Counted from the first letter of the stretch, positions 7,885 to 15,501 are shown. The stretch: DNA of 64,000 bases from Microbacterium sp. MYb45 (GCF_002979655.1 NZ_PCPG01000017.1:1-64000); one strand, 5' to 3'. Notes: generated by a model not told the origin, from the letters alone. A program made the numbers and translations.

Positions 7885-9323
7885 GCGGATGCTCCCGGGA
7901 ATCGCGGCGAGCGCCACTCGCGCAGGGCGTCGACCTGCGCGGGGCTGCGCTCGTCGATGTGCTCTCCGCGGGCGGCGAGCGCGGCCGTGCCGATCGTGGT
8001 GTCGGCCTCGGGCGGCAGGGGATGCACTCCGGCGGGCAGGTCGTGCGTGAGCAGATACTCGACGGCGAAGAGCTGCACCGCGAACGACAGGTCCATGATC
8101 TCGATCGGGTTGCCCTCGCCGGCCGACAGGTTCACGCAGCCGCCGCGGGCGATCACGAGTGCCCCGTCTCCGGCGCGTTCGACGAACGGAGGGGCTTCGC
8201 CGTTCTCGCCTGCATACGGTCGCAGCGTCGAGGGATCGAGGTCGATCTCGTGCGGAATGCCGCCCGCGACCGCGACGACCGCCGCCGTACGCAGCACCTC
8301 GGCGTCGACCGTGTGCGGAGCGCCCGTGGCCGAGACGACGAGCGCGCCCGGGGCGAGGTCATGCAGCCGGCCGATGCGGTGGCCGTCGTGGGCGGCCCGA
8401 AGTGCGCGGACCGGGTCGGTCTCGGTGACCGCGACCTGCACGCCGAGCGCCCGCAGGTGCGCGGCGACGCCCTCGCCGACAGGGCCGTAGCCGACCACGA
8501 CCGCGGGCTGGTCGCGGATGTCGATGCCCGCGGCATCCAGCGCATCGGCGATCGCGAACACGCACGACTGGCCGGTGCCGTAGCGGTTGTCGAAGGAGGT
8601 CTTGGTGAGGGCGTCGTTCACGGCGATGACGGGGATCTGGAGCACGCCTTCGCGCTGCATGAGCCGAAGCGGAGTGAGCCCGCTCGTGGTCTCCTCGGCC
8701 GCACCCTTCAGTTCTGTGGCGATCCCCTCCTCATGCGCGAGGCGGATCAGGTGCGAACCGTCGTCGAGCAGCAGGTCGAACCCGCGGCGCAGGAACGACA
8801 CGGCGGCAGTGCGTTCGGCAGCACCCGAGAGGGTCGGGTCGCCGTCGACGGGGACGCCCCGGGCACGCAGCACCGCCGCGACCTCGACGTCGATCTCATC
8901 GGGGTGCGCGTAGACGGCGACCGTGGCTCCGGCATCCCGCAGCAGCAGGGCGAGTTGGGCGGTCTTGGGTTCGAGCACCATCGCGATGCCGATCCGGACC
9001 CCGCGCACCGTCCCCTTCTCGCCGAGGCGCCGGGCGAGGTCGGACGAGACGGGCATGTGACGTCCGGCCGCATCCACGCGGTCCTCGGCCGTCTTCCGCG
9101 CCGGAAGCGGGTGTCCGTCGAGCAGGATCTCGGGAGCCTCGCCCGTCACGAACGTCACGCCGCCGTCGCCGAGGTGCGCACCGAGCGCCGGCAGCAGCTG
9201 ACGCAGTGCCTCGGCCACGGCATCCGACCCGACGACCGAGAAGTCACGACCCGACACGAGCAGGTTGGTCTCGCGGGCGAAGCGGCGCACCAGACGCTGG
9301 GCGGTCACGGTCTCGTCGGTCAC
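7881..9323 (-). CDS. Diverged S-adenosylhomocysteinase-like protein
   Basis: A 480-residue protein with the SAH hydrolase fold. The NAD site GYGPVGEG (near residue 280), EETTSGL (near 210) and NDALTKTSFDNRYG (near 240) match the canonical enzyme, keeping the Lys/Asp pair of the active site. Other canonical substrate positions are changed: the HMT motif reads AMV (near 114), the CNIFSTQD region reads YAHPDEID, and the late TGHP motif reads EGNP. The C-terminal Lys/Tyr tail that reaches the neighbouring subunit is missing, and there are about 60 extra N-terminal residues. It heads an operon with a deaminase. A related substrate rather than SAH itself is likely. Confidence 0.85.
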   Translation of the reverse strand: MTDETVTAQRLVRRFARETNLLVSGRDFSVVGSDAVAEALRQLLPALGAHLGDGGVTFVTGEAPEILLDGHPLPARKTAEDRVDAAGRHMPVSSDLARRLGEKGTVRGVRIGIAMVLEPKTAQLALLLRDAGATVAVYAHPDEIDVEVAAVLRARGVPVDGDPTLSGAAERTAAVSFLRRGFDLLLDDGSHLIRLAHEEGIATELKGAAEETTSGLTPLRLMQREGVLQIPVIAVNDALTKTSFDNRYGTGQSCVFAIADALDAAGIDIRDQPAVVVGYGPVGEGVAAHLRALGVQVAVTETDPVRALRAAHDGHRIGRLHDLAPGALVVSATGAPHTVDAEVLRTAAVVAVAGGIPHEIDLDPSTLRPYAGENGEAPPFVERAGDGALVIARGGCVNLSAGEGNPIEIMDLSFAVQLFAVEYLLTHDLPAGVHPLPPEADTTIGTAALAARGEHIDERSPAQVDALREWRSPRFPGASA

Positions 9324-9404
9324 CTGTCAAGGGTAGAGCCCGCGGGGGTGGGTGAATGCCAGCAGATGACGTCACATGATCCGCCCGAATGTGAGACTTG
9401 TGCG

Positions 9405-9983
9405 ATGACGGCCGTGGGATCAGTGGACACTCGCCTCGTCGTGCTGCGCGGCGACTCCGGCTCGGGCAAGACGACGACGGCGACGGCGCTGCGCCCTCTG
9501 CTCCGCGGCAAGACCGCGGTCATCCATCAGGACCACTTCCGGCGCACGCTTCTGGCCGGCGGCGAGAAGGCGTCTCGATCCGCCGACGCCGCCGCGCTCA
9601 TCGACACCGTCGCCCGCCAATCGCTGGACCTGGGATACGACGTCATCCTCGACGGGATCCTCAACCTCCGGGATTATGCCGGGCGGTTGGAACAGCTGTG
9701 GCGGGACCATCGAGGCGTCACTCGCATCTACCAGTTCGACGTCGGGTTCGAGGAGACCGTCCGACGCCACGAGACACGAGAACTGCGCGACGCCTTCAGT
9801 CCAGAGCAGATGCGCGCGTGGCACGACGGCTGGCAGCCGCTCGAGTTCGTCGAGGAAGGCCGTATCGGGCCGGCGGAGACGCTCCCTGAGATCCTCGCCC
9901 GCATCGTCGCGGACTTGCGGGAGGGCAGCTCGTCCCCAATCGCCGATTCTCGGAGGCCGAAGGATCGATTCGCGGATTCGTAG
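9405..9983 (+). CDS. P-loop kinase of the AAA/zeta-like group
   Basis: A 192-residue predicted small-molecule kinase. The P-loop is GDSGSGKTTT at the N terminus, followed by VIHQDHFRRTLL, a motif of the zeta-toxin/chloramphenicol-phosphotransferase-like kinases in which the aspartate is catalytic. DVILDGILNL is the Walker-B-like strand and FEETVRRHETRE the lid. The substrate is unknown. The start ATG 9405 follows TGTGCG without a good ribosome site. It ends 25 bp before the operator of a toxin-antitoxin operon, but has its own upstream region. Confidence 0.75.
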   Translation: MTAVGSVDTRLVVLRGDSGSGKTTTATALRPLLRGKTAVIHQDHFRRTLLAGGEKASRSADAAALIDTVARQSLDLGYDVILDGILNLRDYAGRLEQLWRDHRGVTRIYQFDVGFEETVRRHETRELRDAFSPEQMRAWHDGWQPLEFVEEGRIGPAETLPEILARIVADLREGSSSPIADSRRPKDRFADS

Positions 9984-10008
9984 ATGCCACCGCCTGGCCG
10001 CGGCATCA

Positions 10009-10037
10009 TGTACATCTCAGACTTCAAGATGTACAAT
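10009..10037 (+). promoter_or_regulatory. Toxin-antitoxin operator overlapping its promoter
   Basis: A perfect inverted repeat, TGTACATCT (10009-10017) and AGATGTACA (10027-10035), is separated by nine bases. A -35-like TGTACA (10009-10014) and a -10 TACAAT (10032-10037) lie 17 bp apart inside it, and the -10 is only six bases from the antitoxin ATG. This suggests autorepression and a leaderless or near-leaderless message. Confidence 0.7.
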
Positions 10038-10043
10038 TTGCCC

Positions 10044-10292
10044 ATGTCCACGATCAGCGTCGCCGACGCGCGCAACAACCTCTCGACGGTCATCGCCCGC
10101 TCCCAGGAGGAGGCCGTGTTCATCGAGCGACGCGGTCAGCGTGCCGCCGTCGTGGTCAGCCCGGAGCAGTACGAACGGATGATCGAGGCACTTGAAGATG
10201 CCGAAGACGTGGCCGCGTTCGACGAGGCGATGGCAGAAGAAGGCCCGGACATCCCCTGGGATCAGGTGAAGGCCGACCTGGGCTGGACGTGA
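10044..10292 (+). CDS. Phd/YefM-family antitoxin
   Basis: An 82-residue type II antitoxin. The N-terminal Phd/YefM DNA-binding fold is clear: MSTISVADARNNLSTVI, then IERRGQRAAVVVSPEQYERM. The acidic C-terminal tail (EEGPDIPWDQVKADLGW) should wrap the toxin. ATG 10044 was chosen because upstream in-frame ATGs lie inside the operator. The stop overlaps the toxin start (GTGA). It should repress its own promoter together with the toxin. Confidence 0.93.
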   Translation: MSTISVADARNNLSTVIARSQEEAVFIERRGQRAAVVVSPEQYERMIEALEDAEDVAAFDEAMAEEGPDIPWDQVKADLGWT

Positions 10293-10546
10293 GTTATCGG
10301 ATCGAACTGCGCCCCGCTGCGGTTCGAGCATTGAAGAAGGTCGACCATCAGGATCGCGACCGGATCCGCGGTGCCATCGCCCTGCTCGGCGAGAACCCCC
10401 GCCCACCGGGAGCGAAGGCGCTGCAGGGACGCGACGGACTCCGCGTCCGCGTCGGGAACTACCGCATCATCTACACGATCGACGACGACCTGCTCATCGT
10501 CGCGGTCGTGACGCTGGGTCATCGGCGGGACGTCTACGAGCAGTAG
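10289..10546 (+). CDS. RelE/ParE-family toxin
   Basis: An 85-residue RelE-superfamily toxin that probably cleaves mRNA on the ribosome. The fold shows SYRIELRPAAVRALKKV, a Leu-rich helix, the KALQG.DGLRVRVGNYRIIY sheet and the C-terminal VVTLGHRRDVYEQ with the H-R-R-x-x-Y end common in active RelE proteins. It starts at GTG 10289, overlapping the antitoxin stop. Intact reading frame and conserved basic residues suggest an active pair. Confidence 0.92.
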   Translation: MSYRIELRPAAVRALKKVDHQDRDRIRGAIALLGENPRPPGAKALQGRDGLRVRVGNYRIIYTIDDDLLIVAVVTLGHRRDVYEQ

Positions 10547-10708
10547 CGAAGCCGGAGTGCTGGACGTCGCCGCCTAAAGCGAAGCCGATCCGATGCTTGC
10601 GGGGGCATCGACAACACAACGTAAGCCCCAATCGGTTCACGGGCTGCGGCGGCGTCACGGATGAGGGGCACCGGACGTTGGTGAACCTCACCCACAGCAG
10701 CGCACGGA

Positions 10709-10828
10709 TCAGTCGCGCCGTTTGCCGCCGCGCTTGACGCGAAGGACCAGGTAACCGACGAGTGCGACGACGGCGATGAGCACGATCACCGTGATGACGA
10801 GGTACAGGGGTGCGATACCGGAAGTCAT
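10709..10828 (-). CDS. Small single-pass membrane protein (39 aa)
   Basis: A 39-residue protein, MTSGIAPLYL through a single hydrophobic segment (VITVIVLIAVVALVGYLVL) to a basic tail RVKRGGKRRD. The start ATG 10828 overlaps the stop of the 77-residue gene upstream by four bases. No family is recognised. The size and basic tail fit a small membrane-associated regulatory or stress peptide. Coding is supported mainly by the ATGA coupling and the clean transmembrane design. Confidence 0.55.
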   Translation of the reverse strand: MTSGIAPLYLVITVIVLIAVVALVGYLVLRVKRGGKRRD

Positions 10829-11058
10829 ACGTGAGACGACCCTTCGTGTCGTGCCGGTTCCGCCCGGCGCCGGCGACGCACCCTCGCCCCGCCGAGGACC
10901 CCGCCGACAGTAAGGACCATGATTGCCGCGGAGACGTAGCCGTTCACGAAGAACGCAAGGACACCCACACCAACGACAATCAGGAGATCGGTCAGGGAAC
11001 GCAGCCCGGTGTGGCTTCGTCGGGTGCTTCCAGGCCTCTGGATCACGTCGGTCCTCAC
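10825..11058 (-). CDS. Small two-helix membrane protein (77 aa)
   Basis: A 77-residue protein starting at GTG 11058 after GGAAGGAACA. Residues about 20-38 (LRSLTDLLIVVGVGVLAFFV) and 41-58 (YVSAAIMVLTVGGVLGG) are hydrophobic, followed by an Arg-rich tail. No family is recognised. It leads a two-gene operon diverging from the Abi gene; a 12-bp palindrome lies in the shared upstream region. Confidence 0.55.
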   Translation of the reverse strand: MRTDVIQRPGSTRRSHTGLRSLTDLLIVVGVGVLAFFVNGYVSAAIMVLTVGGVLGGARVRRRRRAEPARHEGSSHV

Positions 11059-11103
11059 TGTTCCTTCCGCGGCTCACTGGCGGCAGCAAGGGGTTCCTTC
11101 ACG

Positions 11104-11115
11104 GTAACATGTTAC
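11104..11115. promoter_or_regulatory. 12-bp perfect palindrome GTAACATGTTAC
   Basis: GTAACATGTTAC lies between the divergent small-membrane-protein operon and the Abi gene. Its form (AAC-N2-GTT core) is like TetR-type operators. No local regulator gene explains it. Confidence 0.45.
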
Positions 11116-11173
11116 ACGCCGAATCGGGCTTAGGGCCCTCCTCACATGGGCTCGAGGATGCTAGTCTTGGAAC

Positions 11174-11219
11174 ATCACGATCAGCCCGCTCGCCTCACGG
11201 CTCGGGCTGATTTTCTTTT
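11174..11219 (+). ncRNA. Candidate small structured RNA ahead of the Abi gene
   Basis: A hairpin with perfect nine-base outer arms ATCAGCCCG (11180-11188) and CGGGCTGAT (11203-11211) and an inner GCC/GGC stem with a TCAC loop is followed by TTTTCTTTT. An extended -10-like TGCTAGTCT (11159-11167) would place a start near 11174, giving an RNA of about 46 nt. It could be a free small RNA ended by an intrinsic terminator, or an attenuator of the downstream Abi_2 gene. Such elements are known upstream of AbiF-type genes. Confidence 0.5.
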
Positions 11220-11229
11220 GGGGAGACAC

Positions 11230-12231
11230 GTGGTCGAGTACACCAAGCCTTGGATGTCTATAAAGCAGCAGATTGCGCAACTCCAGGGCAGAGGTCTGAT
11301 CGTCGACGACGAATCGGCCGCTGAACAGTTGCTCGAAGAGGTTGGCTACTACCGCCTCACGGGGTATCTCTATCCATCTCGCGAGTCGGAGAAGTTCATT
11401 GATGACCGCGGTCGCCAGTCGACTCGTATTCTGAGTTCGTATCGGAAGGACACCCGTCTGGAGCATGCTGCGGCGCTGATCGCATTCGATCGCGCGCTAC
11501 GCCTGCTCGTTCTCGAGGCCGTCGAACGCATCGAGGTTTCGCTTCGTACTCAAGTCGGCTACATCCTCGGCCAGACTTCGGCCTTCGCGCACCTCGATCA
11601 ACGATGCTTCACTCCGGCCTTCACCGCGCCATCCATCGATACGGGCGCTGGCGTGATGACGAGCAAACATGCCGAGTGGATCAGCCGCGTGGACGAAAGG
11701 CGAGCCAGCTCGAAGGAAGCCTTCGTCGAGCACTTTCGACGGAAATACGACGATCGAATGCCGATTTGGGCACTGACCGAGATTCTTGAACTCGGCCACC
11801 TCGCCAAGCTCTACCGCGGGCTGCAGAACGATCTCGCCACTCGGATCGCCCTTCATTACTCAGTACCCAGCAAGACTGTCCTGGCCAGCTGGATCGCGAG
11901 CACCAACTATGTACGGAACGTCGCGGCACACCAGGCGCGCTTGTTCAACAGAAAGCTCGTCGATGCGCCCACCAGACCAAAGAACAATGCGATTCCCGTG
12001 TTGGCGCACCTGCGTGAAGACACAGCGCCGAAGCAGGACTTCGGCCTCTACAACTCGTTGGCCGTAATCGCGTATCTGCTGCGCAGCATCGGTGGTTACG
12101 CCGATTGGACGCGGCGCCTCAAGGAATTGGTAGCCACCTTTCCGAGTGTCCCCCACGTGAGGATCGACAGCATGGGCTTCCCCGACGGGTGGGCTCAGCA
12201 AGGCCTCTGGAAAACCAGCGGATCGAGCTAG
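11230..12231 (+). CDS. Abi_2 (AbiD/AbiF-like) HEPN abortive-infection protein
   Basis: A 333-residue Abi_2 family protein, expected to act as a HEPN-type RNase toxin in phage defence. The N-terminal YYRLTGYLYP and DRALRLLVLEAVERIEVSLR are Abi_2 hallmarks. The HEPN catalytic pair appears as RNVAAHQARLFNR, an Rx4H motif at residues 229-234. The start is GTG 11230, with GGGAGA just before it; an upstream ATG at 11146 would put a terminator-like hairpin inside the gene. GC content and codon use are visibly lower than in the neighbours, consistent with transfer. No separate protein antitoxin is adjacent. Confidence 0.88.
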   Translation: MVEYTKPWMSIKQQIAQLQGRGLIVDDESAAEQLLEEVGYYRLTGYLYPSRESEKFIDDRGRQSTRILSSYRKDTRLEHAAALIAFDRALRLLVLEAVERIEVSLRTQVGYILGQTSAFAHLDQRCFTPAFTAPSIDTGAGVMTSKHAEWISRVDERRASSKEAFVEHFRRKYDDRMPIWALTEILELGHLAKLYRGLQNDLATRIALHYSVPSKTVLASWIASTNYVRNVAAHQARLFNRKLVDAPTRPKNNAIPVLAHLREDTAPKQDFGLYNSLAVIAYLLRSIGGYADWTRRLKELVATFPSVPHVRIDSMGFPDGWAQQGLWKTSGSS

Positions 12232-12315
12232 ACCCATCGACCAGCATCCCCCGGAATGTGTCCGCGCATGTCGGCGGCCCTGGACCGCCCCGCGCCGTTC
12301 GCCTTTCATGGGGGC

Positions 12316-13701
12316 ATGACCCGTCAGATCCGCTTCAACGCCTTCGACATGAACTGCGTCGCCCATCAGTCGTCCGGCCTGTGGCGGCACCCCGACGACC
12401 GGTCGCGGCAGTACAACACGATCTCGTACTGGACGGATCTGGCGAAGCTGCTGGAGAGCGCGACCTTCGACGGCATCTTCATCGCCGACGTGCTCGGCAC
12501 CTACGACGTCTACGGCGGCACGAACGAGGCCGCGATCCGCAACGGCGCCCAGGTGCCCGTGAACGACCCGATCCTGCTGGTGAGCGCGATGGCCGCGGTC
12601 ACCGAGAACCTCGGCTTCGGCATCACCGCGGGCACCGCATTCGAGCACCCCTACCCCTTCGCGCGCCGGCTGAGCACCCTCGACCACCTCACCCAGGGCC
12701 GGATCGGCTGGAACGTCGTGACCGGATACCTGCCCAGCGCCGCCCGCAACATGGGCCAGGAGGATCAGCTCGCGCACGACGACCGCTATGACCACGCGGA
12801 CGAGTACGTCGAGGTGCTCTACAAGCTCTGGGAGGGCTCGTGGGAAGACGACGCCGTGGTCGAGGACCGCGAGCGCGGCATCTTCACCGACCCGTCGAAG
12901 GTGCACCCGATCGGGCATGAGGGGAAGCACTTCAGCGTTCCCGGCATCCACATCTCAGAGCCGTCGCCGCAGCGCACGCCGGTGATCTACCAGGCCGGTG
13001 CGAGCCCGCGCGGAGTGAAGTTCGCGGCCGAGAACGCCGAGGCCATCTTCGTCGCCGCCCCCTCGAAGGAGGTGCTCGCCGGCACGGTGAAGCGCATCCG
13101 CGATGCCCTGGAAGCCGCCGGCCGCGACCGGTACGACGCCCGCATCTACACACTGCTCACGGTGATCACTGCCGCGACGAGCGAGGAGGCGACCGCGAAG
13201 CACGCCGAGTACCTCTCCTATGCGAGCCCCGAGGGCGCGCTCACCTTCATGTCGGGCTGGATGGGCGTCGACCTCTCTCAGTACGCAGAGGACGAGCCGG
13301 TCGGGAACGTCGAGTCGAACGCGATCCAGTCGGTGCTGCAGCACTTGAAGGAAGAGGCCGACCTCGGCCGCGAATGGACCGTCGGCGACTTCGGACGCCA
13401 CAACGCGATCGGCGGCCTCGGCCCCACGGTCGTGGGCTCTGGTGTCGAGATCGCCGACGAGCTGCAGTCCTGGGTGGAGGAGACCGACATCGACGGCTTC
13501 AACCTCGCCTACGCGGTCACACCCGGCACGTGGCAGGACGTCATCGAGCACGTGATCCCGGTGCTGCGCGAGCGCGGCGTCTACCCGAATGAGTACACGC
13601 CCGGCACCTTGCGCAACAAGTTGCAGGGCAAGGGAGACCGCGTGCAGGACACGCACCGCGCCGCGAAGTACCGGGTCGGGGCGTTCGCGCCGAGCGCCTG
13701 A
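12316..13701 (+). CDS. LLM-class flavin monooxygenase (NtaA/SnaA/DszA type)
   Basis: A 461-residue FMNH2-dependent monooxygenase of the NtaA/SnaA/DszA/ScmK group. It begins QIRFNAFDMNCVAHQSSGLWR and contains FDGIFIADVLGTYDVYGG, ITAGTAFEHPYPFARRLSTL, GWNVVTGYLPSAARN and GKHFSVPGIHISEPSPQRTP, all blocks of that group. Members oxidise chelators, sulfur compounds or other xenobiotics using reduced FMN from a partner reductase. No reductase gene is adjacent. ATG 12316 was chosen because the conserved region begins there; upstream sequence is not conserved in type. Confidence 0.92.
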   Translation: MTRQIRFNAFDMNCVAHQSSGLWRHPDDRSRQYNTISYWTDLAKLLESATFDGIFIADVLGTYDVYGGTNEAAIRNGAQVPVNDPILLVSAMAAVTENLGFGITAGTAFEHPYPFARRLSTLDHLTQGRIGWNVVTGYLPSAARNMGQEDQLAHDDRYDHADEYVEVLYKLWEGSWEDDAVVEDRERGIFTDPSKVHPIGHEGKHFSVPGIHISEPSPQRTPVIYQAGASPRGVKFAAENAEAIFVAAPSKEVLAGTVKRIRDALEAAGRDRYDARIYTLLTVITAATSEEATAKHAEYLSYASPEGALTFMSGWMGVDLSQYAEDEPVGNVESNAIQSVLQHLKEEADLGREWTVGDFGRHNAIGGLGPTVVGSGVEIADELQSWVEETDIDGFNLAYAVTPGTWQDVIEHVIPVLRERGVYPNEYTPGTLRNKLQGKGDRVQDTHRAAKYRVGAFAPSA

Positions 13702-13732
13702 GAGCAGTACTCCGGAATAGAACAAGTCGTAT

Positions 13733-13749
13733 TTGTACTCGTGGTACAA
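13733..13749. promoter_or_regulatory. Inverted repeat ahead of the HicB-like gene
   Basis: TTGTAC (13733-13738) and GTACAA (13744-13749) form perfect six-base arms around TCGTG. It sits 63 bp before the HicB-like start and could be its autoregulatory operator. Confidence 0.4.
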
Positions 13750-13811
13750 GCATCATTGGTGCAGACCGCGTTCCCGAACACTCCGAGCGCATGGAATTGA
13801 AGGGCAGAGAC

Positions 13812-14219
13812 ATGACGACCAGACTCAGTGCCCGCGCCTCCCGCGATGACGACGGATCGTGGACGATCGAGATTCCGGAGCTCACCTCCGAGACGCCCAG
13901 CGGCGCAACGATCGTGGCGACGGGCAGCGCGCTCACTTTCCGCGGAATCAAGAAAGCCGCCTCCGACCTCGCGTCCGTCTGGCTTGATGTCGAGCCCACT
14001 GATGTCGAGGTCGACGTCGTCATCGATGCGCCCAGCCGAGTTATGCAGTTGCTCGCGGAGAGCAATGACGCGACGGCCGCCGGAGAGGCGGCGATAGAAC
14101 GAGCGGACAGGCTCCGGCGCGAAGCAGCTCGTGCGCTCCGCGCCGACGGCTACCCTCTCGAAGCAGCCGGCGCTATCCTCGGCGTCACGTACCAGCGGGT
14201 GCAGCAGCTCGCCAGCTAG
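13812..14219 (+). CDS. HicB-like protein with C-terminal helix-turn-helix
   Basis: A 135-residue protein. Residues 1-60 form a HicB-like partial RNase H fold (LSARASRDDDGSWTIEIPEL, then IKKAASDLASVWLDV), the domain used by HicB-type antitoxins to bind HicA. The C-terminal DGYPLEAAGAILGVTYQRVQQL is a helix-turn-helix. AAGGG is spaced eight bases before ATG 13812; an in-frame ATG at 13791 is the alternative. No HicA toxin is adjacent, so it may be an orphan antitoxin or a self-standing regulator. Confidence 0.65.
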   Translation: MTTRLSARASRDDDGSWTIEIPELTSETPSGATIVATGSALTFRGIKKAASDLASVWLDVEPTDVEVDVVIDAPSRVMQLLAESNDATAAGEAAIERADRLRREAARALRADGYPLEAAGAILGVTYQRVQQLAS

Positions 14220-14328
14220 TACGCGCACGTTGCTGAGGCGCCCCGGTGGCGCCGGCTGGGGGCGGGTTGGATCACCAGCGCTCCGACGAAGCAAGTCGCT
14301 CGACTCACCTCCACGGAAGGAGCAGATC

Positions 14329-14871
14329 ATGGCTCGAGTGATCGTCCACGCGACCGTGACCCTCGACGGGTTCCTGGCGGATGCGGACGGCGGAGTCGAC
14401 TGGATGTTCGGTCGCCCCTCCGCTCCCGAAGACGATGTCGTCGTCGAGAACGTCATGAAGAACATCGGCGCCATCGTCGGCGGGGCGAACAAGACGCAGA
14501 CCATCGACGACGGCGAGATCCCCTATGGCGGCATGCTCAAGGTGCCGGTCTACCTCATGACCCACAGCGAGCACGAGCCGATCGAACGCGACGGGATCAC
14601 CTACACGTTCGTGGTCGACGACATCGCGCAGGCGGTCGAGTCAGCCGCGCAGGCGGCGGGCGACAAGTGGGTCAGCCTGCTCGGCGGGAGCATCTCGCGA
14701 CAGTGCCTCCAGCTCGGACTCGTCGACGAACTCCACCTCGACGTCGCGCCGGTCCTGCTGGGCGACGGCATCTCCCTGTTCGCCGGGCTCGGGCAGCGCA
14801 TCGAGTTGGAACGCCTCGAGACCTCGGCCTTCGCGAGCGAGACCCACCTTCGCTACCGCGTGCTCCGCTAG
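14329..14871 (+). CDS. Dihydrofolate reductase family protein (RibD C-terminal type)
   Basis: A 180-residue RibD_C/YyaP-like oxidoreductase domain protein. RVIVHATVTLDGFLADADGG at the N terminus, the GGANK turn, the LLGGSISRQCLQLGLVDELH block (helix and strand that hold NADPH) and LDVAPVLLGDGISLF are typical. It is presumed NADPH-dependent; the substrate is unknown and it is probably not the housekeeping DHFR. The start ATG 14329 is preceded by a good AAGGAG. Confidence 0.88.
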   Translation: MARVIVHATVTLDGFLADADGGVDWMFGRPSAPEDDVVVENVMKNIGAIVGGANKTQTIDDGEIPYGGMLKVPVYLMTHSEHEPIERDGITYTFVVDDIAQAVESAAQAAGDKWVSLLGGSISRQCLQLGLVDELHLDVAPVLLGDGISLFAGLGQRIELERLETSAFASETHLRYRVLR

Positions 14872-14912
14872 GACCTCTCGCCGAGAACGCGTCCGACGAG
14901 GGGGCCGCGCCG

Positions 14913-15089
14913 TCAGTCGTCGCTGCGGCTGAAGATCCCGCGCAGAATGAGGAACACCACCACGGCGACGACCGCGACGATCGCGAGCTTGAAGATGAAC
15001 GCGAGCACCGAGAACAGCGCGCTCACGATCCACCACGCGATCACGACGGCGAGGATGACGCCGAGGATGGTCCAGATGTTCTTGGTCAT
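14913..15089 (-). CDS. Small hydrophobic membrane protein (58 aa)
   Basis: A 58-residue protein beginning MTKNIWTILGVILAVVIAWW, continuing through a second hydrophobic stretch (ALFSVLAFIFKLAIVAVVAV) and ending GIFSRSDD. Two membrane segments occupy almost the whole chain. Short proteins of this design are common in Microbacteriaceae as hypothetical proteins. It ends just after the reductase gene, on the opposite strand. AGG precedes ATG 15089. Confidence 0.65.
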   Translation of the reverse strand: MTKNIWTILGVILAVVIAWWIVSALFSVLAFIFKLAIVAVVAVVVFLILRGIFSRSDD

Positions 15090-15098
15090 ACCTCCAGC

Positions 15099-15464
15099 CT
15101 ACGGAGTCGAGGCTGGGGGGATCTCCTCGAGCGAGCGATAGACGGGCAACCCGCGCTCCTTCGCGATCTCGACATCCTTGTCCGCACCTGACGACTCACC
15201 GGGAAGGCGCAGCACGGCGTCGCAGTGCTGCAGCAGCCGGTACGCCGTCTCGTACATCACGTCCCCCTCACCGGCTTCGGCGGCATCGAGGGTGCGCAGG
15301 ATCGGCAGCGCCGCCCATTCACCGATCATCGGCACGTGGCCGAGGCGGAAGATCGGCCCGGAGACCTCTTCGAGGCGCGCCAGGTTCTGGGCGATGAGTT
15401 GGGGGTCGCCGCCGGTACCCGAGCGGTACGGACCGGCGATCAGGATCAGGAGTGGTTTCGTCAT
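15099..15464 (-). CDS. DUF4406/nucleoside deoxyribosyltransferase-like protein
   Basis: A 121-residue Rossmann-like protein. LILIAGPYRSG followed by a GDPQLIAQNLARLEE helix, then HCDAVLRLPGESSGADKDVEIAKERGLPVY, is the layout of the nucleoside 2-deoxyribosyltransferase-like/DUF4406 group. Whether it is a hydrolase is not shown. ATG 15464 was chosen; an ATG eight codons upstream is possible. It diverges from the DeoR regulator with only 54 bp between them, so they probably share control. Confidence 0.7.
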   Translation of the reverse strand: MTKPLLILIAGPYRSGTGGDPQLIAQNLARLEEVSGPIFRLGHVPMIGEWAALPILRTLDAAEAGEGDVMYETAYRLLQHCDAVLRLPGESSGADKDVEIAKERGLPVYRSLEEIPPASTP

Positions 15465-15487
15465 GCGGATGACTGTAGTCTGAATCA

Positions 15488-15501
15488 TGCAAGAACGTGC
15501 A
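15488..15501. promoter_or_regulatory. Possible operator TGCA-N6-TGCA between divergent genes
   Basis: TGCAAGAACGTGCA is partly palindromic and sits in the 54-bp region shared by the DeoR-family gene and the DUF4406-like gene. Confidence 0.3.

Noticed and set aside
6415..8490. 691-codon plus-strand frame across the amidohydrolase and SAH-hydrolase-like genes
   Set aside because: It lies opposite two genes with recognised catalytic motifs and its translation has no domain.
9360..9404. CGTCACA at about 9371 as a seventh ECF41-type promoter for the kinase gene
   Set aside because: No GGTC after 16 bp, so it does not fit the pattern shared by the six accepted sites.
14237..14253. GGCGCC-N5-GGCGCC hairpin after the HicB-like gene as a terminator
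   Set aside because: Six base pairs without a T run in GC-rich DNA; too weak to call.
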